DNA from: Colwellia marinimaniae
GTDB lineage: Bacteria > Pseudomonadota > Gammaproteobacteria > Enterobacterales > Alteromonadaceae
Direction: 5' to 3'
Assembly (NCBI RefSeq): GCF_002207865.1
Contig: NZ_BDQM01000008.1
Location: 80,245 to 144,244, forward strand
Length of the DNA stretch: 64,000 nt
How positions within the stretch are numbered: the first letter of the stretch is position 1; each line of letters begins with the position of its first letter. The notes under the pieces were generated by a model. The model saw only the letters and a list, made by a program, of their open reading frames with translations. It did no database searches and had not been told where the DNA came from. Both the position numbers and the translations under genes were made by a program. This document shows positions 1 through 9,187 of the stretch, piece after piece.

Positions 1-2
1 AG

Positions 3-539
3 CGACAATGGTTAACACGGATAGCGAGGAGCCATAGCGCTTTGACCCAGATTGCTGATAAGAAAAACACAGCAGACTATAAACAGCGTTTAGCGCGAGT
101 AGAGGGCGTATTGTCATGGCAACTAGCACAACAATATCCTCAGCGTGCTTGGCAGCACCGCAAACAATTGTCGCAAGTAGATAATGCCATTGCTGGCGTT
201 ACTGCTCAGCAGCAACAATTAGATAAAATAGCCAATTCTCAGCTCTCCCTCGAACTTAGCATCAAAAAGCAACAACAAAGTGTTAAGCAGCTTAACTTGT
301 TATTAACGCAACTGGCTCAGTTACGAGAAAAAATCAGCGTGAAAATAAGGCAGAAAGTTAAACTTTATATCGATGAACAAGGTGTTGTTTTAGCGGAACA
401 CCTGCTAAGTACTCGCCAAGGTATGGCGAAAGTTTTAGAGCGTATGGCAAAAGCAGATAAAAGCTTAGCTATTAAGTTAGCGCCGTCTGCTAAGTTAGCT
501 GCTGCTGAAAAAGTATCGACTATAGCGGGTACTTATTAA
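3..539 (+). CDS. C-terminal part of an unrecognised coiled-coil protein of the Exb/Agm cluster
   Basis: The frame is open from the window edge, so this is the 3' end of a longer gene; the TTG at 42 is only an internal candidate start. The visible 165 residues are rich in Gln, Lys, Leu and Ala and look helical or coiled-coil, with no enzyme motif. Its TAA overlaps the ATG of the next gene (TAATG), so the two are translationally coupled and belong to the envelope cluster that follows. Function unknown; I infer a periplasmic or envelope structural role from context only. Confidence 0.6.
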   Translation, partial: RQWLTRIARSHSALTQIADKKNTADYKQRLARVEGVLSWQLAQQYPQRAWQHRKQLSQVDNAIAGVTAQQQQLDKIANSQLSLELSIKKQQQSVKQLNLLLTQLAQLREKISVKIRQKVKLYIDEQGVVLAEHLLSTRQGMAKVLERMAKADKSLAIKLAPSAKLAAAEKVSTIAGTY

Positions 540-3500
540 TGTTGTTTTTTTGTCACTTATTCCGCCAGCTTATATCGGTATACTCTTGGTGGCTAAAACT
601 AATCTGTATTGTTGGTTTTTCTGTCGCCCTAGTCGGTTGCCAAAGCACCGAGCAAAATGGCAGTTCGACGCGAAAGACTCTAGCCGACTTGGCTAATGAG
701 CAAGGGCATAGTGACATTGAGAGTATTACTTTAAGTCGCTCACAAAGAGCCAGCAAGCTCGCTGAATTATACCAAAACATACTTACCTTAGAGCCTGATG
801 TGGAAGTGAGGGCACAAATAGAATACCGCTTAGTACAAATGAGCAGCCAAGCTTATGAAAGCATTGATGAGCAAGATTTGACTGATGAGCAAGCCTGGCA
901 AAAATCTGATGATGCACTTAATGCCTTGATATTATCCTATCAAGACTTAATCAGCCGTTTTCCTGAGCGTAGCGATAATGAATGGCTGCAATACCAATTG
1001 GCTAAAGCACTTGATTTACAAGGAAAGTCTACAGCAAGCTTGCAGCAAATGGAGATCTTGCTGGCTAAATACCCAAACAGTCAATACAGCGCCGAGTTGC
1101 ACTTTAGACGTGGTGATATTTATTATACTTTTCAAGAGTATCCCGCAGCCCTGCAAGCCTATTCCTCGGTAAGTAAGGCTGTTAGTACGGCGAATAATCA
1201 TGACGCCTATTATATCAATAGTCGCTATATGTCAGCTTGGGTACTGTTTAAGCTCAATCGTTTAGCCCAAGCTGATATTGAGTTTATCTCCTTACTTGAT
1301 TATTTAGTCGCTCAGCAAAACCGGCCAGATTATCAGCATGATTTCAGTTTCGATACGCTTGACTCGCGCTACGCTAGCTTAGTGGTAGATGTACAACGGG
1401 TATTAAGTATCTCTTTAAGTCAGCAGCAGCAAGCTAAATCCTTAGTTTCCTTGGTAAAACAGCAACAAGGGCTCACTAACTTAAAGCTATATCAGCATAT
1501 TCTTTTCAAGAATTTAGCTGAATTTTTAATGAGTAACGAGCTTAAATATGATGCCGAATTAGCCTATCAAGCCTATATCGATATAGCGCCGAATACCATT
1601 TGGGCCGCGCGCTATTCGCTGGCATTGATGGCGCTACTTGAACAACAAGGCAAATACCGGGCCAGTAGAGTGTTAAGGCAAAACTACGGCAAACAATTTG
1701 GCCTTAATAGCCGGTTCTGGCAGCAGGCATACGCAGCTAAAGGCCATGGGAATTTAACTCAGCGTGAGATAGAGCATGAAATTTTACCTAACTTATTGCG
1801 CTTTAGTTACCAGCATAGCCGCCGACTTTATGCGCATGCTCAAGGCTTAACTGCTAAAAGTAAACGCCGTAAAGCTTTTGTAAAGACCAGTCTAGCCTTG
1901 GCCACTTATTTAGAGCTGGCGCAGCTGCCACAAGCCAATTACCTGCAGAATAAACCTAAATTAAGTAAAAGTTTATTAGCGGATGAGTTGTTATTTGCCG
2001 ATGCCAATTTTGAGGCGCAACAGTATCAACAAGCCTTAACCGCGTACCAAGTTATTGCTTATAAAAAAGAACTAAAGGTTAACTTACAAAGTAGTGATGC
2101 TAATAGTAGCCTGCTGCTCAATAATGAACTTACCACAAAAACATTTAAGACAACGGATAACGCTGGAGCTAGATTACGTCTTGAGGCTGCTTATGCAACG
2201 ACCTTAACTATCCGGGCAATGCTGCAAGTTGCCAAAGTAAAAGCAACGGATACTTTGCAAACCTTAGGCTTGCATGATGAACAAAAAGTGCTGATCTTGA
2301 CACGTAATCAGTTAGACCAACTTTTTGTCGCCAGTTATCCAAAAGATAGCCGTGTAGTCACCTTAGCAATACAAGCCGCTCAAAACGCTTATAGTGCTAA
2401 AGATCATCTAGCGGTCAAATATTACAGCGACTTTATTTTGCAAAGTCATTCAGTAACCTCTAGGGAAAATCCTGCTTCAGTAAAACAAAGTTTTGTGGCA
2501 ATTAAGTTAGCTAAAACAGCCTTGAAACAAGTACAAATTGCCAGTCAATTACAGGCGAATAGTCTTTATCGAAGAAAATATTATGTCAAAGCTGAAACGG
2601 CTTACCAATTAGCCCTAGCTTATGTAGACAAGACTAATAACGCCCAAGTAAATAAGCGTAAAGAAATGCGTGAGTTATTAGCTTCATGCATTTATTTTCA
2701 GGCACAAGGCTTAGCAAAAGAGCAACCACTTTTAGCGGTGGCCGATTATTTGCGCGTGGCTAAAACTGTGCCTGAATCTTCATATGCTCTAACTGCTGAC
2801 TTTGATGCCGGTAATATATTATTGGCGCAGAAAAAATGGCGACAGGGCATTGAGGTATTATCCCGCTTTAAAAAACGCTATCCAAAGCATGAATATAGTC
2901 GCTCCATTTCAGCAAAATTAGCCAAAGCGTATGAAAGTACCGGCCAGTGGCAGTTAGCCGCGGCGCAATTGTTAGCCATGATTAATGGGCCAGCCGCTAC
3001 TGGCTTTTCAGACCAGTTAAAAAGAGAGGCACAATATACCGCGGCAGAGTATTATCAAAAAGCGGGCAATACCGATAAAGCGTTAAGCACTTATCGAACT
3101 TATGCCCATAAATACCCTGAGCCTTTTGTACTTGCCCAAGAAGTACGTTTAAAACTCAGTGAGTTTTATCAACAAAAAAAGGATACCAACAAACAGTACT
3201 TTTGGTATCGAAAAATTGTTAAATACCATGATCGAAAAGTCAGGAATTCGCTAAGTAGTATTACCACAAGAACAGCATACTTGGCTTCCTTTGCCGCCTT
3301 AGGATTAGGTAAGGCTCATCAGCAAACTTTTACTTGGGCAAAACTTAAATTGCCACTGAATAAAAGTTTACAGCGCAAGCAATCGGCAATGAAGTCGGCG
3401 ATTGGCTACTATCAAAAAGTATTGTCGTATCAAATGGCCGAGTTTGTCCCGCAAGCCTCGTTCAATTTAGCCATTATGTATAGCCTTTTGGCGAGTGACA

Positions 3501-3748
3501 TTATGTCTTCAGAGCGGCCAAGGGATCTTGATGAGCTAGCGCTAGAAGAGTATGAATTTTTGCTTGAAGATATTGCCATGCCCTTTGAAGACAAGGCCAT
3601 TGAAATACATGCCAATAATGCTCAGCGAGCTTGGCAAAATGTCTTTGATGTTTGGGTAGAACAAAGCTTTAGCGCCTTGGCTGAACTAGACCCTGCGCAA
3701 TATAATAAACAGGAGCGCGCCAGTGCAGCTATTGAAACTATTTATTAG
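539..3748 (+). CDS. large TPR lipoprotein of the Exb/Agm cluster
   Basis: A 1069-residue protein with an N-terminal hydrophobic segment ending in a lipobox-like LVGC near residue 34, so probably a lipoprotein although the signal is long. The body is alpha-helical with many TPR-like repeats, for example near residues 150-200 (motifs such as LALDLQGK and AELHFRRGDIYY) and again near 760-880 (LAKAYESTGQWQLAAAQL). TPR proteins scaffold protein complexes. It is coupled to the upstream gene and overlaps the downstream TPR gene by 26 bp, which suggests one stoichiometric complex with the ExbB/ExbD/TonB-like proteins. It resembles TPR partners of AglT/AgmX-type clusters; the precise role is inferred. 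Confidence 0.75.
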   Translation: MLFFCHLFRQLISVYSWWLKLICIVGFSVALVGCQSTEQNGSSTRKTLADLANEQGHSDIESITLSRSQRASKLAELYQNILTLEPDVEVRAQIEYRLVQMSSQAYESIDEQDLTDEQAWQKSDDALNALILSYQDLISRFPERSDNEWLQYQLAKALDLQGKSTASLQQMEILLAKYPNSQYSAELHFRRGDIYYTFQEYPAALQAYSSVSKAVSTANNHDAYYINSRYMSAWVLFKLNRLAQADIEFISLLDYLVAQQNRPDYQHDFSFDTLDSRYASLVVDVQRVLSISLSQQQQAKSLVSLVKQQQGLTNLKLYQHILFKNLAEFLMSNELKYDAELAYQAYIDIAPNTIWAARYSLALMALLEQQGKYRASRVLRQNYGKQFGLNSRFWQQAYAAKGHGNLTQREIEHEILPNLLRFSYQHSRRLYAHAQGLTAKSKRRKAFVKTSLALATYLELAQLPQANYLQNKPKLSKSLLADELLFADANFEAQQYQQALTAYQVIAYKKELKVNLQSSDANSSLLLNNELTTKTFKTTDNAGARLRLEAAYATTLTIRAMLQVAKVKATDTLQTLGLHDEQKVLILTRNQLDQLFVASYPKDSRVVTLAIQAAQNAYSAKDHLAVKYYSDFILQSHSVTSRENPASVKQSFVAIKLAKTALKQVQIASQLQANSLYRRKYYVKAETAYQLALAYVDKTNNAQVNKRKEMRELLASCIYFQAQGLAKEQPLLAVADYLRVAKTVPESSYALTADFDAGNILLAQKKWRQGIEVLSRFKKRYPKHEYSRSISAKLAKAYESTGQWQLAAAQLLAMINGPAATGFSDQLKREAQYTAAEYYQKAGNTDKALSTYRTYAHKYPEPFVLAQEVRLKLSEFYQQKKDTNKQYFWYRKIVKYHDRKVRNSLSSITTRTAYLASFAALGLGKAHQQTFTWAKLKLPLNKSLQRKQSAMKSAIGYYQKVLSYQMAEFVPQASFNLAIMYSLLASDIMSSERPRDLDELALEEYEFLLEDIAMPFEDKAIEIHANNAQRAWQNVFDVWVEQSFSALAELDPAQYNKQERASAAIETIY

Positions 3749-4643
3749 CTCGATTGGCGGTAAGCCAGTTTTTCCTTCGGCTAAAATTGTTGTTACGGCT
3801 ATAACATTATCATTATGCTTAGGTGCTTGTGCCTCAAAGCCAGTAGTGGATAACAGTCAACAAGAAAGTGTCGCAACTGCGGTTGTTACCGATAAAAACC
3901 AAAGTATTACCGAGAGCAAGGCTAAAGAAAAGCATGTTAATAGTAACCATGTTAAAAGCGGTAAGGCGTACAGCAAGTCAGTGCCAGCGATAAACCGTTA
4001 CTTGCTGCAGCAACAAGCGAAGCAAGCAACAGCTGTGCCTGCCAAGGTACTTAAAGATTACCAACAAGCCCTTAGCTTGATGAAAGCAAAAAAATGGCGG
4101 CAAGCACAAGCCTTATTTGACCAAGTAATACTTAAACAGCCACAATTATCAGGCAGCTATGTCAATAAAGCCATCATGGCCAAGCAGCAAGGTCAGCTAG
4201 TGCCAGCGCAATTGTTACTGGATAAGGCTCTAGCAGTTAACGACCTTAATCTGTATGCCCACCATTTACAGGGACAAGTTTACCGTTTACAGGGACAGTT
4301 TGATAAAGCTGAGCAAAGTTACTTAGCGGCTTTAGCCATTTGGCCGGACTTTGCTGAAGCTCATGCCAGTATGGCTATTTTATTAGAGCTTTATCGTGGT
4401 CGTTTACTTGCTGCCCATGGTTATTATCGCTCTTATCTTTTGCTAAAGAGTGATGACGATGAAGTGAAACGTTGGCTGGCCGGATTAGAGATAAAATTAA
4501 CACGAGCAGGACTAGACGTTCCTAGCGCTGAACAATCTACACTACAGATAGTAAAACCGCAGTCCACTGAGCTGCAATCAGTGGCTGAACAAACGGTTGA
4601 TAATCAAACTGCATCGCCAAGCAAGGAGCTGAATCATGGCTAA
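3723..4643 (+). CDS. TPR-repeat lipoprotein
   Basis: 306 residues. The N-terminus has a hydrophobic stretch ending in LGAC (Cys near residue 36), a lipobox. A Ser/Lys-rich linker follows, then TPR units around residues 110-235 (for example KAEQSYLAALAIWPDFAEAHASM), then a Gln/Thr-rich tail. The start overlaps the end of the preceding TPR gene by 26 bp and the stop overlaps the next gene by 8 bp, so the genes are read as one operon. Likely an outer-membrane or periplasmic scaffold in the same complex as the ExbB/ExbD proteins downstream. No enzymatic motif is visible. Confidence 0.75.
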   Translation: MQLLKLFISSIGGKPVFPSAKIVVTAITLSLCLGACASKPVVDNSQQESVATAVVTDKNQSITESKAKEKHVNSNHVKSGKAYSKSVPAINRYLLQQQAKQATAVPAKVLKDYQQALSLMKAKKWRQAQALFDQVILKQPQLSGSYVNKAIMAKQQGQLVPAQLLLDKALAVNDLNLYAHHLQGQVYRLQGQFDKAEQSYLAALAIWPDFAEAHASMAILLELYRGRLLAAHGYYRSYLLLKSDDDEVKRWLAGLEIKLTRAGLDVPSAEQSTLQIVKPQSTELQSVAEQTVDNQTASPSKELNHG

Positions 4644-4962
4644 GTTTTTACCACCTACAGTGTTAGTTTTGACTGCTGTTATCTTGCTGACTCAAACGGT
4701 AAAGGCTGTTGAAGCCAGTAACGTAACCAGCAGCAAGGTTGAACCACTGATCATTCACAGTCAGGTAAAAGGCTCGCAAGAGCAACCCAATGTTATTTAC
4801 ATTATGCCTTGGCAGGGTGTTGATCAGGTTATTGAAGTAAAAGGCAAAGCGCGAACGATAAGTTTACCTCACTTCAAACCGATAAACCCTAGGGTGTTTA
4901 AAGAGCAAGTACGTTTTTTTGCTAGCAAGCAATTAGCAGTAAAAGTTGCAGCAACTAAATAG
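4636..4962 (+). CDS. small secreted protein of unknown function
   Basis: 108 residues. The first 25 form a classical signal peptide (hydrophobic core VLVLTAVILL, cleavage probably after KAVEA). The mature part carries a short Pro- and Val-rich region with NVIYIMPW and no motif I recognise. It overlaps the upstream TPR gene by 8 bp, and a 113-bp gap separates it from the ExbB gene. Position and coupling suggest an accessory periplasmic subunit of the cluster; function unknown. Confidence 0.65.
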   Translation: MAKFLPPTVLVLTAVILLTQTVKAVEASNVTSSKVEPLIIHSQVKGSQEQPNVIYIMPWQGVDQVIEVKGKARTISLPHFKPINPRVFKEQVRFFASKQLAVKVAATK

Positions 4963-5075
4963 CACTAGCATCAGCACAATAACAATGCTGACTTAAGAAT
5001 TAAGAATAAAAAACATTAGAAAAATCAGGTAAAACTACAGCAGTAACTGCATAAAAAAATATAAAAGGAAGCACC

Positions 5076-5729
5076 ATGGGTATTATCGACAGCATAATCA
5101 ATTTTTTACAAACCGGCGGAGCATTTATTTATCCAATCGCCTTAGTGTTAGTCATAGGTTTAGCCATTACTATAGAGCGTTGGCTTTATTTAAGTTCGGC
5201 ATTAAGACGTAACCGTAAAGCGTTTTCGCTGTTGCAAGACTCATTAAAAAAAGGTGATCTCGCGGCAATTAGTCAATATGCCAAAGAACATTCGGCGCCA
5301 GTACTGGATGTGCTGCAATCTGGTATCGCTCGTTTATCGTCAGTAAAGCGAAGAGAAGATGTCGAATATGCCATGGAAGAAACCATGATGGAATATATGT
5401 TACGTCTGGAAAAGCGTACGCCATTTTTGGCGATATTAGCGAATGTCGCCACATTACTGGGCTTACTTGGCACCATTATGGGCTTGATTGCGGCTTTCTC
5501 TGCGGTTGCCAATGCCGATCCAGCTGAAAAAGCGAACTTGTTATCTGCTAGTATTTCAGTGGCAATGAATACCACGGCTTTTGGTTTAATTACTGCCATT
5601 CCGCTTATCTTATTTCATAGTGTCTTAATGGGAAAAACGGCGGCAATTGCTGACTCACTAGAAATGGCAGGGATCAAATTATTAAACTCGCTTTCTTTTG
5701 GTCAGTCGTCTGACGAAAAAAGAAGCTAA
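5076..5729 (+). CDS. MotA/TolQ/ExbB-family proton channel
   Basis: 217 residues, the usual length of ExbB/TolQ. The first membrane helix spans about residues 15-35 (GGAFIYPIALVLVIGLAITIERWLY is characteristic). A cytoplasmic region and two more helices follow at about 125-150 (TPFLAILANVATLLGLLGTI with the family's LGLLGT) and 165-190 (NTTAFGLITAIPLILFHSVL). Such proteins use the proton gradient together with ExbD/TolR to drive a TonB/TolA-like arm. An AAGGAAG ribosome site lies 6-7 bases before the ATG. The next gene starts just after its stop. Confidence 0.92.
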   Translation: MGIIDSIINFLQTGGAFIYPIALVLVIGLAITIERWLYLSSALRRNRKAFSLLQDSLKKGDLAAISQYAKEHSAPVLDVLQSGIARLSSVKRREDVEYAMEETMMEYMLRLEKRTPFLAILANVATLLGLLGTIMGLIAAFSAVANADPAEKANLLSASISVAMNTTAFGLITAIPLILFHSVLMGKTAAIADSLEMAGIKLLNSLSFGQSSDEKRS

Positions 5730-5733
5730 GAGC

Positions 5734-6309
5734 ATGAGACGTCGTCGCATTAATCCGCCAGAGGCAGAGCTCGACATCACCTCATTTATGAACTTGATGA
5801 TAGTGCTAGTACCGGTATTACTGTTAAGTTTGGTGTTTTCTCAGGTGCGTATTTTAAACTTACAGCTACCTGTTGCCGGGCAAACCACAGATAACCCCAA
5901 TGATGAGCGGCAAGTACTGGAATTAGTGATAACTCAAACAGGCTTTGAGTTGAATTATCCCGCGGGCATTTTATTGAAGAAATTTGCTAAAACCGATAGC
6001 GGCTATCAGTTTGCTAAGCTATCGCTTTATTTACAAGATTTGAAATTAACTTTTCAGCAAAATAAGCACCAAAAAAGTGACATTGTGTTGTTACTTGCCC
6101 CGGAAATTGATTATCAAACCATAGTTTCTACCATGGATACGGTACGCTCTTTTAAAGCCGTAGTTGCGGCCAACTTAGTTGATGCAGAGCTTTTTCCACA
6201 GATATCTTTAGGTGATGCACCCGCAAGCATAGCGAACTCTCAAGTAGGCACTAATGCAGGGCTTCAAGCAGGGACCAACGCAAGGACTCAATCAGGAGGA
6301 AAGCCATGA
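5734..6309 (+). CDS. ExbD/TolR-family protein (first copy)
   Basis: I choose the ATG at 5734, five bases after the upstream TAA, over an upstream TTG at 5698 that would overlap the ExbB gene; from 5734 the protein begins MRRRRINPPEAELDIT. This Arg-rich cytoplasmic start followed by LDITSFMNLMIVLVPVLLLS is the standard ExbD single-helix layout with the conserved Asp just before the helix. The rest (about 150 residues) is the periplasmic domain. It partners the ExbB protein in proton-driven force generation. The stop overlaps the next ExbD gene (ATGA). Confidence 0.88.
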   Translation: MRRRRINPPEAELDITSFMNLMIVLVPVLLLSLVFSQVRILNLQLPVAGQTTDNPNDERQVLELVITQTGFELNYPAGILLKKFAKTDSGYQFAKLSLYLQDLKLTFQQNKHQKSDIVLLLAPEIDYQTIVSTMDTVRSFKAVVAANLVDAELFPQISLGDAPASIANSQVGTNAGLQAGTNARTQSGGKP

Positions 6310-6836
6310 AACAGTCTTTTAAAGCGAAACGTTTAGCTAAGCATCATAAGCGTTTTAGTGCTGGCGCTAAATTGAACCTAGTTTCGTTAATGGATATTTT
6401 TACTATTTTGGTGTTCTTTCTTATTGTTAATCAATCAGAAGTTCGTGTACTGCAAAATATCAAGGAGATAAACCTTCCTGTTTCTATTGCCAAAGAATTA
6501 CCCGCTGAAAATGTATTAATTACTGTATTACCCCAGCGCATAATGATACAAGAACGAGTCGTTTGGCAGCAAAATAGTGCCTTAACTGAGGTTGGCGTAG
6601 ATATTAATAGTGACCTTATCGATGCGGTGAAAACCGAGTTGAGTTACCTCGCGACTAAGCGGCCGGTGTTAACTGAAACGGAAAAAGAAAATGGCAGAGC
6701 GGTAACTATCATAGGTGATGCCAGTGTGCCTTATCAAGTGTTAAAGCAGATCATGTCAGCTTGCGCGGACAGTAATTACCGTAATATATCGTTAGCGGTT
6801 AAGCAAATCGCTAAAAGTAAGTTAAGAGAGGGCTAA
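6306..6836 (+). CDS. ExbD/TolR-family protein (second copy)
   Basis: 176 residues. Basic N-terminus, then LNLVSLMDIFTILVFFLIVNQSE, in which the conserved Asp (about residue 31) sits in the single helix as in ExbD/TolR. The periplasmic part ends in a motif-like TIIGDASVPYQVLKQIM, typical of the ExbD fold. A strong AGGAGGA site precedes the ATG, which overlaps the previous stop (ATGA). Two ExbD paralogues with one ExbB is the arrangement of Agl/AgmX-type motors rather than of the classical TonB system. Confidence 0.9.
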   Translation: MKQSFKAKRLAKHHKRFSAGAKLNLVSLMDIFTILVFFLIVNQSEVRVLQNIKEINLPVSIAKELPAENVLITVLPQRIMIQERVVWQQNSALTEVGVDINSDLIDAVKTELSYLATKRPVLTETEKENGRAVTIIGDASVPYQVLKQIMSACADSNYRNISLAVKQIAKSKLREG

Positions 6837-6838
6837 AT

Positions 6839-7774
6839 ATGACGTCAGCCACTTTCGCAACTAATAGCAATGATGATGTTACTAACGTATTTCAAAATAC
6901 CGCTCAAGATAAAATTTTCACTCGGATTCTGCAGATACTGATAGGGATTTTTTTATTATTTTCCGTGGTGATACCTTTTATTGAACAAGTTGAAATATCA
7001 CGCGAGGTGAAAGAGAGGGTTCCGCTGCAACTGGCAAAAATTATGCTTAAGGAAAAGCAATTGCCTAAGAAAGTAGAAGAAAAGCCAAAAGAAAAGCCGC
7101 TAGAGAGAAAAAATACTGAGCAAATAAAAGATAAAGCCGAGCCGCCTAGGACCAAGCGACAAGCAGCGAAAAAAAAAGCACAAACGTCAGGCTTAGCAGC
7201 AATGAAAGATGAACTTTTTGCTATGCGTGATGCCTTTGAAATTAAACCGGCTAGCACAACTCAGTTAAATAAAAGCAGTGCTGCTGAGGTTAAAGTTCAG
7301 CGTAAGTTACTGGCCAGTACGGCGAGTATACAAAGCAGCAACTTATCTGTGGCTAAAACAACGCAAACAGTGGCAAGTGCTGAGCTGACTAGTCGTAATA
7401 CTCAACAAATACGTTTATCTGCAGAAGAAGTGTTAGCCAGCACTGATACCGCTGCTGCCGAATCATTGGCGGCGCAAAAGTCAGGGCATCGCTCTGAAGT
7501 AGCATTAAGGCGAACACTAGAAGCGAATAAATCTCGGCTCTATGCACGCTATAATCGTGCCTTGCGTAAAGACCCATTTTTAAAGGGCAAGGTCTTGTTT
7601 GAGCTGGTAATTCTACCTTCTGGCAAGGTCAGTAAAGTAACCATTAAATCAAGTGAATTAAATAATGCCAAATTAGAGCGTCAACTTAGTGCTATTTTAC
7701 GTGCTATTAAGTTTAGCGCAGAAAATGTAGGCACTGTCGTGACTATCTGGGTAATTGACTTTTTACCGAGTTAG
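6839..7774 (+). CDS. AgmX/PglI C-terminal-domain (TonB-like) protein
   Basis: 311 residues. One membrane helix near residues 28-48 (ILQILIGIFLLFSVVIPFI), then a Lys/Glu/Pro-rich stretch (about 60-110) like TonB's periplasm-spanning arm, a Ser/Thr/Ala-rich linker, and a C-terminal domain from about residue 215 with KGKVLFELVILPSGKVSKVTIKSS in pieces, the pattern of the AgmX/PglI family. In TonB-like systems this arm is energised by ExbB/ExbD. It starts two bases after the second ExbD gene and closes the cluster before a strong terminator. The target of the arm is unknown. Confidence 0.85.
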   Translation: MTSATFATNSNDDVTNVFQNTAQDKIFTRILQILIGIFLLFSVVIPFIEQVEISREVKERVPLQLAKIMLKEKQLPKKVEEKPKEKPLERKNTEQIKDKAEPPRTKRQAAKKKAQTSGLAAMKDELFAMRDAFEIKPASTTQLNKSSAAEVKVQRKLLASTASIQSSNLSVAKTTQTVASAELTSRNTQQIRLSAEEVLASTDTAAAESLAAQKSGHRSEVALRRTLEANKSRLYARYNRALRKDPFLKGKVLFELVILPSGKVSKVTIKSSELNNAKLERQLSAILRAIKFSAENVGTVVTIWVIDFLPS

Positions 7775-7829
7775 TATCGCTCAGCCGAATTTGGCATAAG
7801 TTGTTAACGAGTAATGTCTAAAAGCAGCT

Positions 7830-7875
7830 AGCAGCTAAGTTAGTTATTTCTTATTAAGCTAACTTAGCTGCTTTT
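7830..7875. terminator. bidirectional rho-independent terminator
   Basis: Perfect 14-bp arms AGCAGCTAAGTTAG (7830-7843) and CTAACTTAGCTGCT (7859-7872), followed by a short T-run on the + strand. It sits between the convergent AgmX-type gene and speD. Confidence 0.85.
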
Positions 7876-7927
7876 CAAGAAAAGAAAAGTTAAATAGCCA
7901 GTGTTGCCTTAGTTGCTTTTAAGCTCG

Positions 7928-8698
7928 CTATTTCCCGACAAATAGTTCATCTAACTCTCTGCTTAGTTGTGCGGTTACTTGCCTTGCATCGATAGCGGTG
8001 ATTTTATTCATCTTGAAGCCTAGCGCTAAGTGTGCACCTGAGTTGAAAATATGGTGTTTTAAGTCAATAGTCCGCCTGGCTAACTTACAATGAAACAAGT
8101 TATTCGTTGCCATAGCGCTGTCCTTAATTCTATATCTGTCAATAGTCGCGGCAGTTAAATGCTCACTGATTTTGACAATGTCATGATCACTGAAGCACTT
8201 ATCGCCACGCTGATCACGTGTCATGCCTCGGACCCGATAATCTATATCGATAACATCAGCTGAGAAAGCCTCAATGACATAATCTAAGACCTTTAACGGT
8301 GAAATGATGCCACAAGTTGATAGCTCAATATCGGCTCTAAAAATGGCAATGCCTTGCTGTGGAGTTTCTTCTGGGTAGGTGTGTATACACAAGTGGCTTT
8401 TATCTAAGTGAGCGACTAAAGATTCAGGTTTTGCTTCTTCTGAAATCATTAAGGTGACACTTGCGCCTTGTGGCGTGTAATCTTGGCTCGCTATATTTAA
8501 GACATTACCGCCAATGGCATGACAAATCTTAGTAAGTAACACGCCAAGGTGCTCACTATTATAGCTTTGATTGATGTAAGTATTATAGTGAGTAACGGAC
8601 TGAGCTGACGGTAAATAATGTACTCGGTATAATGAAAAGCTTAAACTTTTGGTTAAATTATTGAAGCCATACAGGGGGATTTTATTGGCGCTATGCAT
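7928..8698 (-). CDS. speD: S-adenosylmethionine decarboxylase proenzyme
   Basis: Makes decarboxylated SAM, the aminopropyl donor for spermidine. At 256 residues it is the long E. coli-type enzyme (about 264) rather than the short Bacillus type. Family signatures: YGFNNLTKSLSF at the start, DKSHLCIHTYPE with the self-cleavage site between Lys100 and Ser101 (Ser101 becomes the pyruvoyl group), RADIELSTCGIISPLK, and IDYRVRGMTRD. No spermidine synthase gene lies beside it in this window. The downstream (lower-coordinate) side ends at a shared terminator; an OsmC gene lies immediately upstream in the same direction. Confidence 0.95.
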   Translation of the reverse strand: MHSANKIPLYGFNNLTKSLSFSLYRVHYLPSAQSVTHYNTYINQSYNSEHLGVLLTKICHAIGGNVLNIASQDYTPQGASVTLMISEEAKPESLVAHLDKSHLCIHTYPEETPQQGIAIFRADIELSTCGIISPLKVLDYVIEAFSADVIDIDYRVRGMTRDQRGDKCFSDHDIVKISEHLTAATIDRYRIKDSAMATNNLFHCKLARRTIDLKHHIFNSGAHLALGFKMNKITAIDARQVTAQLSRELDELFVGK

Positions 8699-8712
8699 AC
8701 CGTGATAATTAC

Positions 8713-9117
8713 TTACTGAGTTATAATTTCAAAATCATGAGTAATGTCAACTTTGGCATTAAGCATTAAAGCGACTGAGCAATATTTATCAGCAGATAAA
8801 CTCACCGCCCGCTCGACATGTTTCGCCGCTATATCACTGCCGGTAATAATAAAGTGTAGATGTATTTTTTCGAACAGCGCCGGTACGCCATCAACCCGTG
8901 TGCCATTTATTTCGACTTGACAGCCAGTAATGTTTTGTCGAGATTTTTGTAAAATACTGACAACATCCACTGAAGAGCATCCGCCTAAAGAAATTAACAC
9001 CGCCTCCAAAGGGCTAGGGGCTAGGTTACCAGCATTAGCGTCTAAAATCATAGTATGACCACTTGCTGAGGTGCCCATGAATAATTCTTCACCTAACCAT
9101 TTTACTTGTGCTTTCAT
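8713..9117 (-). CDS. OsmC/Ohr-family protein
   Basis: 134 residues. Carries the OsmC-family redox cysteines: LGGCSSVDVVSILQKSRQ (about residue 47) and DKYCSVALML (about residue 112). The family reduces organic or fatty-acid peroxides using two cysteines. The short length and LEAVLISLGGCSSVDV look more like the YhfA-type OsmC branch than Ohr itself. It ends 14 bp before the speD start, so co-transcription with speD is likely. Substrate not determinable here. Confidence 0.88.
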   Translation of the reverse strand: MKAQVKWLGEELFMGTSASGHTMILDANAGNLAPSPLEAVLISLGGCSSVDVVSILQKSRQNITGCQVEINGTRVDGVPALFEKIHLHFIITGSDIAAKHVERAVSLSADKYCSVALMLNAKVDITHDFEIITQ

Positions 9118-9187
9118 TGTTGACTCTATTTTGAATGAATATAGGGGATTCTATCTAAGTTACCGCAGCACCACCAGTTGTAATATG

